A stretch of 43,223 nucleotides of DNA from Lachnospiraceae bacterium (GTDB taxonomy: Bacteria > Bacillota > Clostridia > Lachnospirales > Lachnospiraceae): NCBI GenBank assembly GCA_024680595.1, contig JAILCB010000042.1, positions 1 through 43,223 of the forward strand, given 5' to 3'. Every line of letters begins with the position of its first letter. Within the stretch, counting starts at the first letter, position 1. Positions 32,976 to 41,286 of this stretch are shown piece by piece. Both the position numbers and the translations under genes were made by a program. The notes under the pieces are model-generated. The model was not told the origin of the DNA. It made no database searches and worked only from the letters and a program-made list of their open reading frames with translations.

Positions 32976-33927
32976 TATGGAAAAGCCGGTTTTGGAAGTC
33001 AAGAATGTCACGCGGAAGTTTCCGGCCTCTGAGGGCCGATTCCTACTGGCTAATAATAATATTTCCTTGAATTTCTACAGGGGCAAGACCCTGGGAATTG
33101 TGGGAGAGAGCGGCTGCGGCAAGAGTACCCTGCTCCGCATGATTTTGTCTTTGGACAAGCCCACAGAAGGGCAAATCCTATTTAATGGGAAGGACATTGG
33201 AGTCCTAAAAGGGGAAGAGCTGCGCCGGCACCGCCGTCATGTCCAGATGGTCTTTCAGGATCCTTCCCTGGCCTTCAATCCCAAAATGAAGATAAAGGAC
33301 ATTATTTGTGAGCCCTTACTGAATTTTGGCCTAATTAAGAGTAGCGAGAAGGAAGAGACGGCAAAGAAGTATCTGGAAATGGTGGAGCTGCCGGGGGAAT
33401 TTGCCAACCGCTATCCCCATAATATGAGCGGAGGCCAGCGCCAGAGAGTGGGTATTGCCAGGGCTATTGCCCTAAAGCCCGAGGTCATCATGTGCGACGA
33501 GGCCACCAGTGCCCTGGATGTTTCCGTCCAGCAGACCGTTGTAGAGCTTTTGGTGCGGCTGCAGAAAGAGAATAATATTGCCTTTGGCTTTGTCTGTCAT
33601 GATATGGCTCTTGTGACCCAGCTGTCCCATAGGGTAGCCGTTATGTATCTGGGCAATATTGTGGAGGTGATTCCGGCGGAACAGGTTCATACCGGGGCTA
33701 AGCATCCCTATACCAGGGCTCTCCTAGGGGCAATTTTTGACCTCAATATGGACTTTTCAAAGAAGATTGAGAGCATCGAAAGTGAGGCGCCAAGTCCCCT
33801 GGATGTTCCGGTGGGATGCCCTTTCCAGAACCGCTGTGACCACTGTACTGAGAAATGTATGAAGGAAAATCCCGTTTTGAAGGAATTGGAGCCCGGGCAC
33901 TTTGTAGCCTGTCATCTGTATGAGTAA
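32968..33927 (+). CDS. Peptide ABC transporter ATP-binding protein, DppF type
   Basis: Second ATPase, 319 aa from ATG 32968 (MSDMEKPVLEV), which has GGAGGGA just upstream; an earlier TTG in frame is less likely. Motifs: Walker A GESGCGKST, Q-loop VFQDPSLAFNPKM, signature MSGGQRQRVGIARAI, Walker B VIMCDEATSALDVSVQ, switch His in VCHD. The C-terminal oligopeptide domain is present, with GCPFQNRCDHCTEKC and a later Cys in VACHLYE, the four-cysteine pattern that in related proteins can hold an iron-sulfur cluster. The gene overlaps the first ATPase gene, so translation is probably coupled. Confidence 0.95.
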   Translation: MSDMEKPVLEVKNVTRKFPASEGRFLLANNNISLNFYRGKTLGIVGESGCGKSTLLRMILSLDKPTEGQILFNGKDIGVLKGEELRRHRRHVQMVFQDPSLAFNPKMKIKDIICEPLLNFGLIKSSEKEETAKKYLEMVELPGEFANRYPHNMSGGQRQRVGIARAIALKPEVIMCDEATSALDVSVQQTVVELLVRLQKENNIAFGFVCHDMALVTQLSHRVAVMYLGNIVEVIPAEQVHTGAKHPYTRALLGAIFDLNMDFSKKIESIESEAPSPLDVPVGCPFQNRCDHCTEKCMKENPVLKELEPGHFVACHLYE

Positions 33928-33958
33928 ATCCGGTTTTCAGGGGGATGGGGGTTCTTTT

Positions 33959-35266
33959 ATGAAAATGAAATTCAGGCTATTTATGTGTACTTGTCTGGCG
34001 GTCATTCTATCCATAGGACTGATTGGCTGTGGCGGCAAGGCGGGAGGCAGTGGCGGTCAGACTGACGGAAAGGCCTCCGTTGATAATAGCGGAAACGGCG
34101 GCCAGTCCGGGGCTCAAGAGGCCAAAGCGGATTTGCCGGAGGATTTGACCATCGGTGTTTCTGTCTATAATACGGAGGATGCTGAGGTTGAAGCCTTCCG
34201 GAACTACTTTCAGGGGTATCTGGGACCGGCCTTTGACGTGAAATTCCTCTATTCTGACTCAATTCTAGAGGCGGAGGAAGAGATAAATTTCATAGAGAGT
34301 CTGCATGAGCAGGGGGTTACCGGCATTATCTCTTTCCTGAGTACAGATCTGGAGAAGGTTTTGCCCAAGTGCGATGAGCTGGGAATGGTCTATATGCGGG
34401 GGTCCGGGTCTATTAGTAACGAGGCCTTTCAGAAGGCATCCGCCCACAATAGCTTCCTGGGAATTATCGGTCCGGATGTGACTCTGGAGCAGAAGGCCGG
34501 ATACGACATGGCCGGTTTTTTTGCAGAGGAGAGTGAGGGAGAAAGCCTCCATTATCTCATTCTGTCGGGAGGCGGCTGCATAGGGAATGAAATGCATGCA
34601 GAACGGGCTGCCGGTATGTTGAAGGCCCTGGCTGACAAATATGGACTCACCTATTCCAGGGGGGCCAGTGAATTAGCCCGGTCATCCGTGGTTCAAACCC
34701 TTGGAGAAGAAGGGGATTCCGTGCGGATCACCCTTGTTCCCGGCTATATCAGGGGTAATACTCTGGACCGTTTTAATGAGGTTCTGGAACAGAACGATTT
34801 CGATGTGACCATGGGGGTCTTAGCCCTGAATACTCTGATGCCGGAACTTGAGGCCGCTGAGAAGAGGGCCGGAAAGAATATGAGAATCGGCATGGTAGAT
34901 TCCTTTACGGAGCAGAATTATGAATGGTTTCATACCAAGGATAATTTCGGGAATCCAACCATTGATTATGTGACAGGCAAGTACAGCGCCACAGTGGGAC
35001 CTTCCTTTGCCGCCATGTACAATGCCTGTACCGGACAGGGAGACTTTCTAAAGGTAGATGGAAAGCCCTTCCGGCTTGTACAGAATTTCTGGACGGCCAG
35101 TGATGGTCAGACCTTTGAAAAGTTCTATAACCGGTCCATTAATGTTTATGACAATACCTATAGCACTAAGGATTTGAGAAAGGTGATTCGTCTTTATACT
35201 CCGGCTGCTACCTTTGAGGAGTTTAAGGAACTTACAGAACGGGACAATACCTTGGATTTCAAATAG
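33959..35266 (+). CDS. Lipoprotein with type-1 periplasmic-binding fold
   Basis: Secreted lipoprotein of 435 aa from ATG 33959. The signal peptide MKMKFRLFMCTCLAVILSIG ends in the lipobox LIGC, followed by a Gly/Ser/Asn linker. The body resembles sugar- or autoinducer-binding receptors of the RbsB type: LTIGVSVYNTEDAEVEAFRN, then INFIESLHEQGVTGIISFLS, and a later segment HYLILSGGGCIGNEMHAERA. It is therefore unrelated to the classical peptide receptor that follows it. Being inside the importer operon it may offer a second ligand specificity or act as a sensor. The ligand is unknown; fold assignment is from pattern, not alignment. Confidence 0.85.
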   Translation: MKMKFRLFMCTCLAVILSIGLIGCGGKAGGSGGQTDGKASVDNSGNGGQSGAQEAKADLPEDLTIGVSVYNTEDAEVEAFRNYFQGYLGPAFDVKFLYSDSILEAEEEINFIESLHEQGVTGIISFLSTDLEKVLPKCDELGMVYMRGSGSISNEAFQKASAHNSFLGIIGPDVTLEQKAGYDMAGFFAEESEGESLHYLILSGGGCIGNEMHAERAAGMLKALADKYGLTYSRGASELARSSVVQTLGEEGDSVRITLVPGYIRGNTLDRFNEVLEQNDFDVTMGVLALNTLMPELEAAEKRAGKNMRIGMVDSFTEQNYEWFHTKDNFGNPTIDYVTGKYSATVGPSFAAMYNACTGQGDFLKVDGKPFRLVQNFWTASDGQTFEKFYNRSINVYDNTYSTKDLRKVIRLYTPAATFEEFKELTERDNTLDFK

Positions 35267-35342
35267 AATGGAGTCCGGGTTGAGTGGCCTGGGCCAGACA
35301 ATAAAGCCTGGTAAGGTCTAAGCTGAAAGGAGGCAAAATTTT

Positions 35343-36989
35343 ATGAAAAAGAAACTATTGTCTGTTTTATTAGTGGGGGCACTGTCAGTTTCTCTTCTGG
35401 CGGGCTGCGGCGGATCCGGCGGAGCGGCTAGTTCCGGGGGCGATGCGGCAGCTGCAAGCGGAGCGGCAGCGGATACCGGTGCAAGTGCCGCGGCCCAGGG
35501 CGGCGGAGAGACTGCTGACGCATCAGGCTCCAAGACCCTGAAGTTTGGCTGCTTTGGATATGCGGAAACTCTGGATCCCGGCGATCAAATCAATGCCGCC
35601 TGGGATAACAGCCGTCTGAATATTGGTGAGTGTCTCTTCAAATTCAATGATGACATGACCGTGGACTACCTCCTGGCCGATGATTATTCCACCGAGGATA
35701 ATAAGACCTGGGTTTTCCACATCAGGGACGGGCTGAAATTCTCCAATGGCAATGATGTTACTGCTTCTGCTGTTAAAGCCAGCTGGGAGAATGTCTATGC
35801 CAATACGGAAGGCTCCTCTACGCCTACTAAGTACATGGATTATGAGTCCATTACAGCCGATGATGACAAGAGAGAGGTTACCGTTGTCTTAAAGGAGCCC
35901 CAGTTCGATTTGAGAAACAATCTGGCTTATCCTGTATTTATGATTCTGGATACCAGCGAGGGATTTGACTGGGATACCAATCCTATTGGAACCGGCGCCT
36001 ATATGCTGACTGCCTATGAGCCCAAGGTTTCTGCTACTCTGGTAAAGAATCCCAATTACTGGAATGGGGAAGTACCTTTTGACAATCTTGAGGTCTACTA
36101 TATTTCTGATGATACCAAGACCATGTCCCTGCAGAGCGGTGACGTAAACCTGGTTGAGAATATCACCAATACTGCGGATTTGGATGCCCTTAAGGCTGAC
36201 GACAACTATAATGTATCTATAGCCCAGGGCGTGCGTTGCGGATTTGCCTACATCAACTGGGCGGGAATCCTCAAGGACGATACCCTGCGTCAGGCGGTTC
36301 AGATGGCAATTGATGATGATACCCTCTGTAATGTGACCGTGGGTGGCCTCTATACACCCGGTATGTCCGTGCTTCCCTCCGGTTTGGCCTATGGCTATGA
36401 CAAGCTCAAGGATCCCTTTGCCTATGATGCGGCGGGAGCGGCTAAGCTCTTAGATGATGCCGGCTATGTGGATACAGACGGAGACGGCATCCGTGAGATG
36501 AATGGAAAGAAGATTTCCCTGAATTACATCACCTATCCCAGCAGAAGACTTTCTGATTTCGCAGAGGCCGTTCAGGCTACCCTGACAGAGCTGGGTCTTG
36601 AGGTTAATGTAAATACCACCGATTCCGATACAGAGTGGAATCTGATGGTGAACGGCGAGTATGACCTGTGCGACTCCAACTGGACTACCGTGGGTAACGG
36701 CGATCCCACCGAATATCTGGCTAACTGGTACAGCAAGGGCGATGCCAACTACTGCAATTACAAGAATGATGAATTTGATAAGCTCTATGAGGATCTGAAG
36801 GCTGAATTCGATCTGACCAAGAGAGCAGAGATTCTGCAGAAGATGCAGCAGATTCTGATTGATGACGCAGCCGTATTGGTACATGGCTATTACAACAGCT
36901 CCTTTGAGTCCGACAAGACTATCACCGGAGCAAATATCCACACGGCTGACTACTATTGGATTACCACTGAGATTAAGCCTGCTTCATAA
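35343..36989 (+). CDS. Peptide ABC transporter substrate-binding lipoprotein (family 5)
   Basis: DppA/OppA-like receptor, 548 aa. A lipobox SLLAGC closes the signal peptide; a Gly/Ala/Ser linker of about 45 residues follows. Family 5 features include TWVFHIRDGLKFSNGNDVTA, the YDAAGAAKLLDDAGYVDTDG segment and the C-terminal TKRAEILQKMQQILIDDAA. ATG 35343 follows AAAGGAGG. It is the last gene of the operon and ends before a long-loop terminator. The substrate might be a peptide, but family 5 receptors also bind nickel, heme or sugars. Confidence 0.94.
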   Translation: MKKKLLSVLLVGALSVSLLAGCGGSGGAASSGGDAAAASGAAADTGASAAAQGGGETADASGSKTLKFGCFGYAETLDPGDQINAAWDNSRLNIGECLFKFNDDMTVDYLLADDYSTEDNKTWVFHIRDGLKFSNGNDVTASAVKASWENVYANTEGSSTPTKYMDYESITADDDKREVTVVLKEPQFDLRNNLAYPVFMILDTSEGFDWDTNPIGTGAYMLTAYEPKVSATLVKNPNYWNGEVPFDNLEVYYISDDTKTMSLQSGDVNLVENITNTADLDALKADDNYNVSIAQGVRCGFAYINWAGILKDDTLRQAVQMAIDDDTLCNVTVGGLYTPGMSVLPSGLAYGYDKLKDPFAYDAAGAAKLLDDAGYVDTDGDGIREMNGKKISLNYITYPSRRLSDFAEAVQATLTELGLEVNVNTTDSDTEWNLMVNGEYDLCDSNWTTVGNGDPTEYLANWYSKGDANYCNYKNDEFDKLYEDLKAEFDLTKRAEILQKMQQILIDDAAVLVHGYYNSSFESDKTITGANIHTADYYWITTEIKPAS

Positions 36990-37041
36990 ATTTTTGGGAA
37001 AATGAAGTAACCGGCATTTGGGTTTCATATTCTAAAAAATG

Positions 37042-37128
37042 AGGCTCTGTCAGATTACGGTTCCCGCCTTCGCATGGAACTTCTTCTATAATACGTTGGC
37101 AGGATACCGCCACTGGCAGAGCCTTTTG
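37042..37128 (+). terminator. Probable terminator of the peptide importer operon
   Basis: AGGCTCTGTCAG (37042-37053) pairs with CTGGCAGAGCCT (37113-37124, one G-U), followed by TTTTG. The 59-nt loop is unusually long. Confidence 0.6.
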
Positions 37129-37146
37129 TGTAGGCTAGGAGCCAAA

Positions 37147-37265
37147 GCCTCATGGGACGCCTGCGTCCCGATGAGGCACAAGGCGCATCCCATCATCGAA
37201 GGCCCGAGGGGCCTGAGACGTGGGCGAAGCCGGAATCGAGCAGAGGGGCTTTCCTCCCCTCGATT
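37147..37265. repeat. GC-rich hairpin pair (element D)
   Basis: Stem GCCTCATGGGACGC/GCGTCCCGATGAGGC (37147-37177, one bulge), then a hairpin with GGAATCGAG and CTTTCCTCCCCTCGAT (37232-37265). The second hairpin recurs nearly unchanged at 43190-43221, and a related form serves as terminator at 22008. Confidence 0.65.
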
Positions 37266-37330
37266 GTCTCCGGTTAGACTTGAATATGAATTAGGTTTGA
37301 GAAATTTTTTGGAAAAGCAGTCGATAGTGC

Positions 37331-37358
37331 TTGACAGGTCATAATACTGTGCTATAAT
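37331..37358 (+). promoter_or_regulatory. Promoter of the metal-binding/ATPase unit
   Basis: TTGACA (37331-37336), 16-nt spacer, TATAAT (37353-37358): both hexamers are perfect. Confidence 0.88.
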
Positions 37359-37367
37359 AAACTTACA

Positions 37368-37399
37368 ATATATGAATGATTGTTCATTTGTTCATATAT
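37368..37399 (+). promoter_or_regulatory. ArsR/SmtB-type operator
   Basis: Inverted repeat ATATATGAA (37368-37376) and TTCATATAT (37391-37399), with inner TGAT and TTCATTTG sequence. It starts at the expected transcription start. TGAA/TTCA palindromes in AT-rich sequence are typical binding sites of ArsR/SmtB/CadC metal sensors. No such regulator is encoded nearby. Confidence 0.65.
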
Positions 37400-37468
37400 T
37401 CAAATGTACCCAAGGTCCAATTTACCGGGCCATGATAATTTATTATTAATCTAAGGAGGAAAAGAAAA

Positions 37469-37687
37469 ATGAAGAAGACTTACAAGATTGATGTGGATTG
37501 CGCAAACTGTGCCAATAACATGGAAGAAGCCGCAAAGAAGACGGAGGGTGTCAAGGATTGCACCGTTAGCTTCATGACCCTGAAAATGAAGGTGGAATTT
37601 GAGGACGGGGCCGATGTAGATACCGTTATGAAGAACGTCCGTGATAACTGCAAGAAGGTTGAGGATGACTGCGAGGTATTTCTGTAA
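37469..37687 (+). CDS. Stand-alone heavy-metal-associated (HMA) domain protein
   Basis: Small cytoplasmic metal carrier of 72 aa with the ferredoxin-like HMA fold. The metal motif is DCANC (residues 10-14, MKKTYKIDVDCANCANNMEE), with the acidic residue before the first Cys that is typical of zinc/cadmium-type HMA domains rather than the MxCxxC copper type. AAGGAGG precedes ATG 37469. It is followed by a P-type ATPase that lacks an N-terminal HMA domain, so it probably supplies that domain in trans. Confidence 0.92.
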   Translation: MKKTYKIDVDCANCANNMEEAAKKTEGVKDCTVSFMTLKMKVEFEDGADVDTVMKNVRDNCKKVEDDCEVFL

Positions 37688-37783
37688 GAACTGACTGTTC
37701 GCTCCTTACGGATGAAAGCGACGCGGAGGAAAAGGAACGAGCTTAGAATAAGCATTGTATGCGGGATTTGAGAATAGATTATT

Positions 37784-39694
37784 ATGAATAAAAAACAAAA
37801 GAGTTTATTAATAAGAATTATCATTGCCACGATTTTCTTTGTGCCGCTTTATCTGATCTCAGAGGAAATTGTCAAGGTCGATATTCCTCAAGTTGCCCTT
37901 ATTGTCCTGTTTTTGATCCCCTATCTGCTGGTGGGTTATGATATTTTGCGCAAGGCCTTCCTGGGAATTAAGAACGGCCAGGTTTTCGATGAGAATTTCC
38001 TGATGACAGTTGCTACAATCGGCGCCATTGTCCTGGGTGAATACGGGGAGGGCGTGGCGGTTATGCTGCTCTACCAGGTGGGAGAGCTCTTTCAGAGCTA
38101 TGCCGTGGGCAAGAGCCGGAGAAACATTAGCGAGCTCATGGATATCCGTCCCGATTATGCCAATATCGAGGAGGACGGCAGCCTAAAGCAGGTGGATCCG
38201 GATGAGGTCGAGGTTGGCACTATAATCGTGATTCAGCCAGGGGAGAAGATTCCTCTGGACGGCATTATTGTAGAAGGCAGTTCGGCCCTGAATACCAGCG
38301 CCCTGACCGGGGAGAGTAAGCCTAGGGAAGTGGAGCCGGATGACGAGGTTCTGAGCGGCAGCATCAATATGACCGGTGTTTTGAAGGTGAGGACTACTAC
38401 GGAGTTTGACGAGTCCACCGCCTCCAAGATTCTGGATTTGGTTGAGAATGCTGCCTCCAGAAAGTCAAAATCTGAGAATTTCATTTCCAAGTTTGCTAAG
38501 TTCTATACACCTATTGTTTGCTACTGTGCCCTGGCACTGGCAATTCTCCCTCCCATTTTCTGTATGGTGACAGGAGTGGGTATGGCAGGATACGAGAGTA
38601 ATGGGGCCCTTTGGGGGGACTGGATTCTGAGAGCCTGTACCTTCCTGGTCATTAGCTGTCCCTGTGCCGTTGTTATCAGTATACCGCTTAGCTTTTTCGC
38701 GGGACTGGGCGGAGCCAGCAATCAGGGTATCCTGATTAAGGGGTCTAATTATCTGGAGACCCTGTCAGAGGTCAAGATTATTGCCTTTGATAAGACGGGT
38801 ACCATTACCAAGGGTAATTTTGCGGTGACAGATGTTCACCATAGCCCCATTGATGCAAAGAAGCTGCAGGAGTATGCGGCCCTGGCGGAATGTCATTCAT
38901 CCCATCCCATCAGTAAGAGTCTTCAGACCGCCTATGGTAAGAGGATTGACCAGAACAGGGTAACGGATGTGGAGGAAATCAGCGGACATGGGGTGATTGC
39001 CAAGGTGGATGGAATACCTGTAGCAGTTGGCAATGAGAAGCTGATGACTAGAATTGGGGTGGAATACCGTCCCTGCCATCATGTGGGCACTATCATCCAT
39101 GTGGCTGTGGATGGAGCCTACTCAGGCCACATTGTTATTTCTGATGAATTGAAGGAGAACTCCAGGGAGGCCATGAAGCAGCTGAAAGAGGCCGGAGTCC
39201 GGAAGACAGTTATGTTAACCGGAGATGCCAAGTCTGTGGCCGAGAAGGTTGCCTCCGAGGTGGGTCTCACGGACTACCGGGCAGAGCTTTTGCCTCAGGA
39301 CAAGGTTAGCTGTGTGGAGGATCTTCTCAAGGAGTGCACAGGAAACGACCGCCTGGCCTTTGTGGGTGACGGAATCAATGATGCCCCTGTTTTGTCCAGG
39401 GCGGATATCGGTATCGCCATGGGCGCCCTGGGTTCCGATGCCGCTATTGAGGCCGCTGACGTGGTGCTGATGGATGACGATCCATTGAAGATTTCAAAGG
39501 CTATCAAGATTTCCAGAAAGTGCCTGGGAATCGTGAAGCAGAATATTATATTTGCCATTGGCATAAAGATTGCCTGCCTGATTCTGGCGGCCTTCGGAAT
39601 TGCCAATATGTGGATTGCTATTATTGCCGATGTGGGTGTCATGATCCTGGCGGTATTGAATGCTATCCGCTGCCTATTTGTGAAGAATCTGTAG
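37784..39694 (+). CDS. Zn/Cd/Pb-type heavy-metal P1B ATPase
   Basis: Metal-efflux pump of 636 aa. Motifs: metal site SCPCAVVIS in the membrane, phosphorylation site DKTGTITKG, SSHPIS (the HP motif of P1B pumps), TGES in the actuator region, and hinge GDGINDAP. The last membrane helix contains IADVGVMILAVLNAIR, whose Asp matches the zinc/cadmium ligand of ZntA, so Zn2+, Cd2+ or Pb2+ is the likely cargo. The N-terminal HMA domain of ZntA/CadA is absent and appears as the separate upstream gene. No strong ribosome binding site precedes ATG 37784. Confidence 0.95.
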   Translation: MNKKQKSLLIRIIIATIFFVPLYLISEEIVKVDIPQVALIVLFLIPYLLVGYDILRKAFLGIKNGQVFDENFLMTVATIGAIVLGEYGEGVAVMLLYQVGELFQSYAVGKSRRNISELMDIRPDYANIEEDGSLKQVDPDEVEVGTIIVIQPGEKIPLDGIIVEGSSALNTSALTGESKPREVEPDDEVLSGSINMTGVLKVRTTTEFDESTASKILDLVENAASRKSKSENFISKFAKFYTPIVCYCALALAILPPIFCMVTGVGMAGYESNGALWGDWILRACTFLVISCPCAVVISIPLSFFAGLGGASNQGILIKGSNYLETLSEVKIIAFDKTGTITKGNFAVTDVHHSPIDAKKLQEYAALAECHSSHPISKSLQTAYGKRIDQNRVTDVEEISGHGVIAKVDGIPVAVGNEKLMTRIGVEYRPCHHVGTIIHVAVDGAYSGHIVISDELKENSREAMKQLKEAGVRKTVMLTGDAKSVAEKVASEVGLTDYRAELLPQDKVSCVEDLLKECTGNDRLAFVGDGINDAPVLSRADIGIAMGALGSDAAIEAADVVLMDDDPLKISKAIKISRKCLGIVKQNIIFAIGIKIACLILAAFGIANMWIAIIADVGVMILAVLNAIRCLFVKNL

Positions 39695-39710
39695 ATAATA
39701 TAGTTTTGGG

Positions 39711-39792
39711 GGCCTGCCGTGACACGCGGGAAAGCAGGGGAGATAAGGATAGCTTTATTATTCCGAATTGACTCTGGTGTCACAGGCAGGCC
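39711..39792 (+). other. 82-bp inverted-repeat element after the metal ATPase
   Basis: GGCCTGCCGTGACAC (39711-39725) is complementary to GTGTCACAGGCAGGCC (39777-39792) with one bulged base; the loop is 51 nt. It is followed by AATTTCTT. It may be a long-loop terminator or a miniature element with terminal inverted repeats. Confidence 0.6.
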
Positions 39793-39831
39793 AATTTCTT
39801 AACCCCTGATAAGATTCAATATTTGAGAAAA

Positions 39832-41229
39832 ATGAAAATGAAATCCATCGCAAAACGACAGTCCATAGATATGACCGGGGGACCCATGCTTGGGCCTCTT
39901 TTTGCATTTATTCTGCCCCTGATTGGAAGCAGTATTTTTCAGCAGCTCTATAATACAGTGGATTTTCTTTTCGTGGGGAATCTGCTCAATAAGACCTCTG
40001 CGGCGGCAGTGGGGGCGGGGAGCACCCTGATTACCTGCACCATAGGGCTTTTCTCCGGTATTTCGGTGGGAACCAGCGTGGTCATGTCCCAGGCCATTGG
40101 GGCCGGAAATACGGAACGGGCCAGAAAGGCCATGCACTCTTCTGTGGCTTTTGGAATCCTTGGAGGCCTTATAATGATGGCCCTGGGTATATTCTTTGCC
40201 CCGGATATATTAAGGGTTTTGAATACGCCGGAAAAGGTATTGCCGGAGGCAACAGTCTATATTAGAATCTATCTTTTGAGCCTGCCCACCTTCATTCTCT
40301 ATAATATGATTTCGGGGGCCATGCGGTCCTATGGGGACTCTCAGACACCCTTTCGGATTCTGGTGATTTGCGGCATATTTAATGTGGCGGCAGATGCCTT
40401 TTTCATGATAGTCATTCCCTTAGGGGTAGCGGGCGTGGCAATTGCCACCACCGTGTCCCAGGCCCTATCCGCCCTGTTAGCTGTGATTTTTGCCATGGCT
40501 AAGGAGGCAAAGATTCGCTTAAACCTGAAGGAAATCCGCATAGATGGGGATACCTTGAAGAGAATCCTTTTAATTGGGCTGCCGGCAGGATTTCAGACCA
40601 TTATTATTACTTTCTCCAATGTGATGGTCCAGTACTATATTAATGGCTTTGGGGAAACCGCAGTGGCTGCCTTTGCTACCTATTATAAGGTGGAGAACTT
40701 CATTTATCTGCCCATTATGGCCTTTAGCCAGGCCTCCACTACCTTTGCGGGCCAGAATTACGGGGCCGGCCAATATAGGCGGATTTGGAAGGGCACCATG
40801 CTCATGAATGGAATCGGGGCGGGGCTGATTTTCTGCCTGGCGGGAATTATACTCTTATTCCCGACCACCGTATTTACCTGGTTTATGAAGGATGCGGGCG
40901 TGGTGGAGGATGCCTTAAAGATAGCCTTTGTTTCCTTCCCTTTCTATTGGATCTATCCCCTCCTGGAGGTGACGGGAGGAGCTTTGAGGGGAATGGGCTA
41001 TGCCATCCGATCTATGATAATTGTCATAGCCAATATGTGTGTACTGAGGATATTCCTTTTGCATGTATTCTCGGAAACCTTCCATACCATAGAGTCTCTG
41101 GCATCCGTATATCCCATTACCTGGGCCGGGGCCGCCATTTGTTTCCTATTAATGTTTGTAGTTGTCATGGCAAAGAAAATCAGGCTGGATAAAGGGGATG
41201 GACAGGCATTGCAGGGTCAGGGGGGATGA
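39832..41229 (+). CDS. MATE family efflux transporter
   Basis: Drug/organic cation antiporter of the MATE (NorM/DinF) superfamily, about 465 aa with 12 membrane segments. The N-terminus is typical: GGPMLGPLFAFILPLIGSSI, then QQLYNTVDFLFVGN. The two halves repeat the pattern, the second half starting near ILLIGLPAGFQTIIITFSN. ATG 39832 and ATG 39838 are both possible starts; neither has a strong ribosome binding site, and an upstream TTG (39823) is less likely. The substrate cannot be predicted. Confidence 0.93.
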   Translation: MKMKSIAKRQSIDMTGGPMLGPLFAFILPLIGSSIFQQLYNTVDFLFVGNLLNKTSAAAVGAGSTLITCTIGLFSGISVGTSVVMSQAIGAGNTERARKAMHSSVAFGILGGLIMMALGIFFAPDILRVLNTPEKVLPEATVYIRIYLLSLPTFILYNMISGAMRSYGDSQTPFRILVICGIFNVAADAFFMIVIPLGVAGVAIATTVSQALSALLAVIFAMAKEAKIRLNLKEIRIDGDTLKRILLIGLPAGFQTIIITFSNVMVQYYINGFGETAVAAFATYYKVENFIYLPIMAFSQASTTFAGQNYGAGQYRRIWKGTMLMNGIGAGLIFCLAGIILLFPTTVFTWFMKDAGVVEDALKIAFVSFPFYWIYPLLEVTGGALRGMGYAIRSMIIVIANMCVLRIFLLHVFSETFHTIESLASVYPITWAGAAICFLLMFVVVMAKKIRLDKGDGQALQGQGG

Positions 41230-41286
41230 GCTTGCGGGGATAGCTACTTATTGATGTGTTTTATGAATGGATTATAATAACAGACT

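Larger units (their letters stand above)
36990..37468. other. 479-bp intergenic region, hairpins and metal-responsive promoter
   Basis: No credible gene. It holds the importer terminator, two GC-rich hairpins (37147-37177 and 37232-37265) and the promoter/operator of the metal ATPase unit. A 101-codon ORF starting at 37039 overlaps the terminator and the hairpins and was discarded. Confidence 0.65.

Noticed and set aside
37039-37344. ORF of 101 codons after the peptide receptor gene
   Set aside because: It coincides with terminator and hairpin sequences and has no ribosome binding site.
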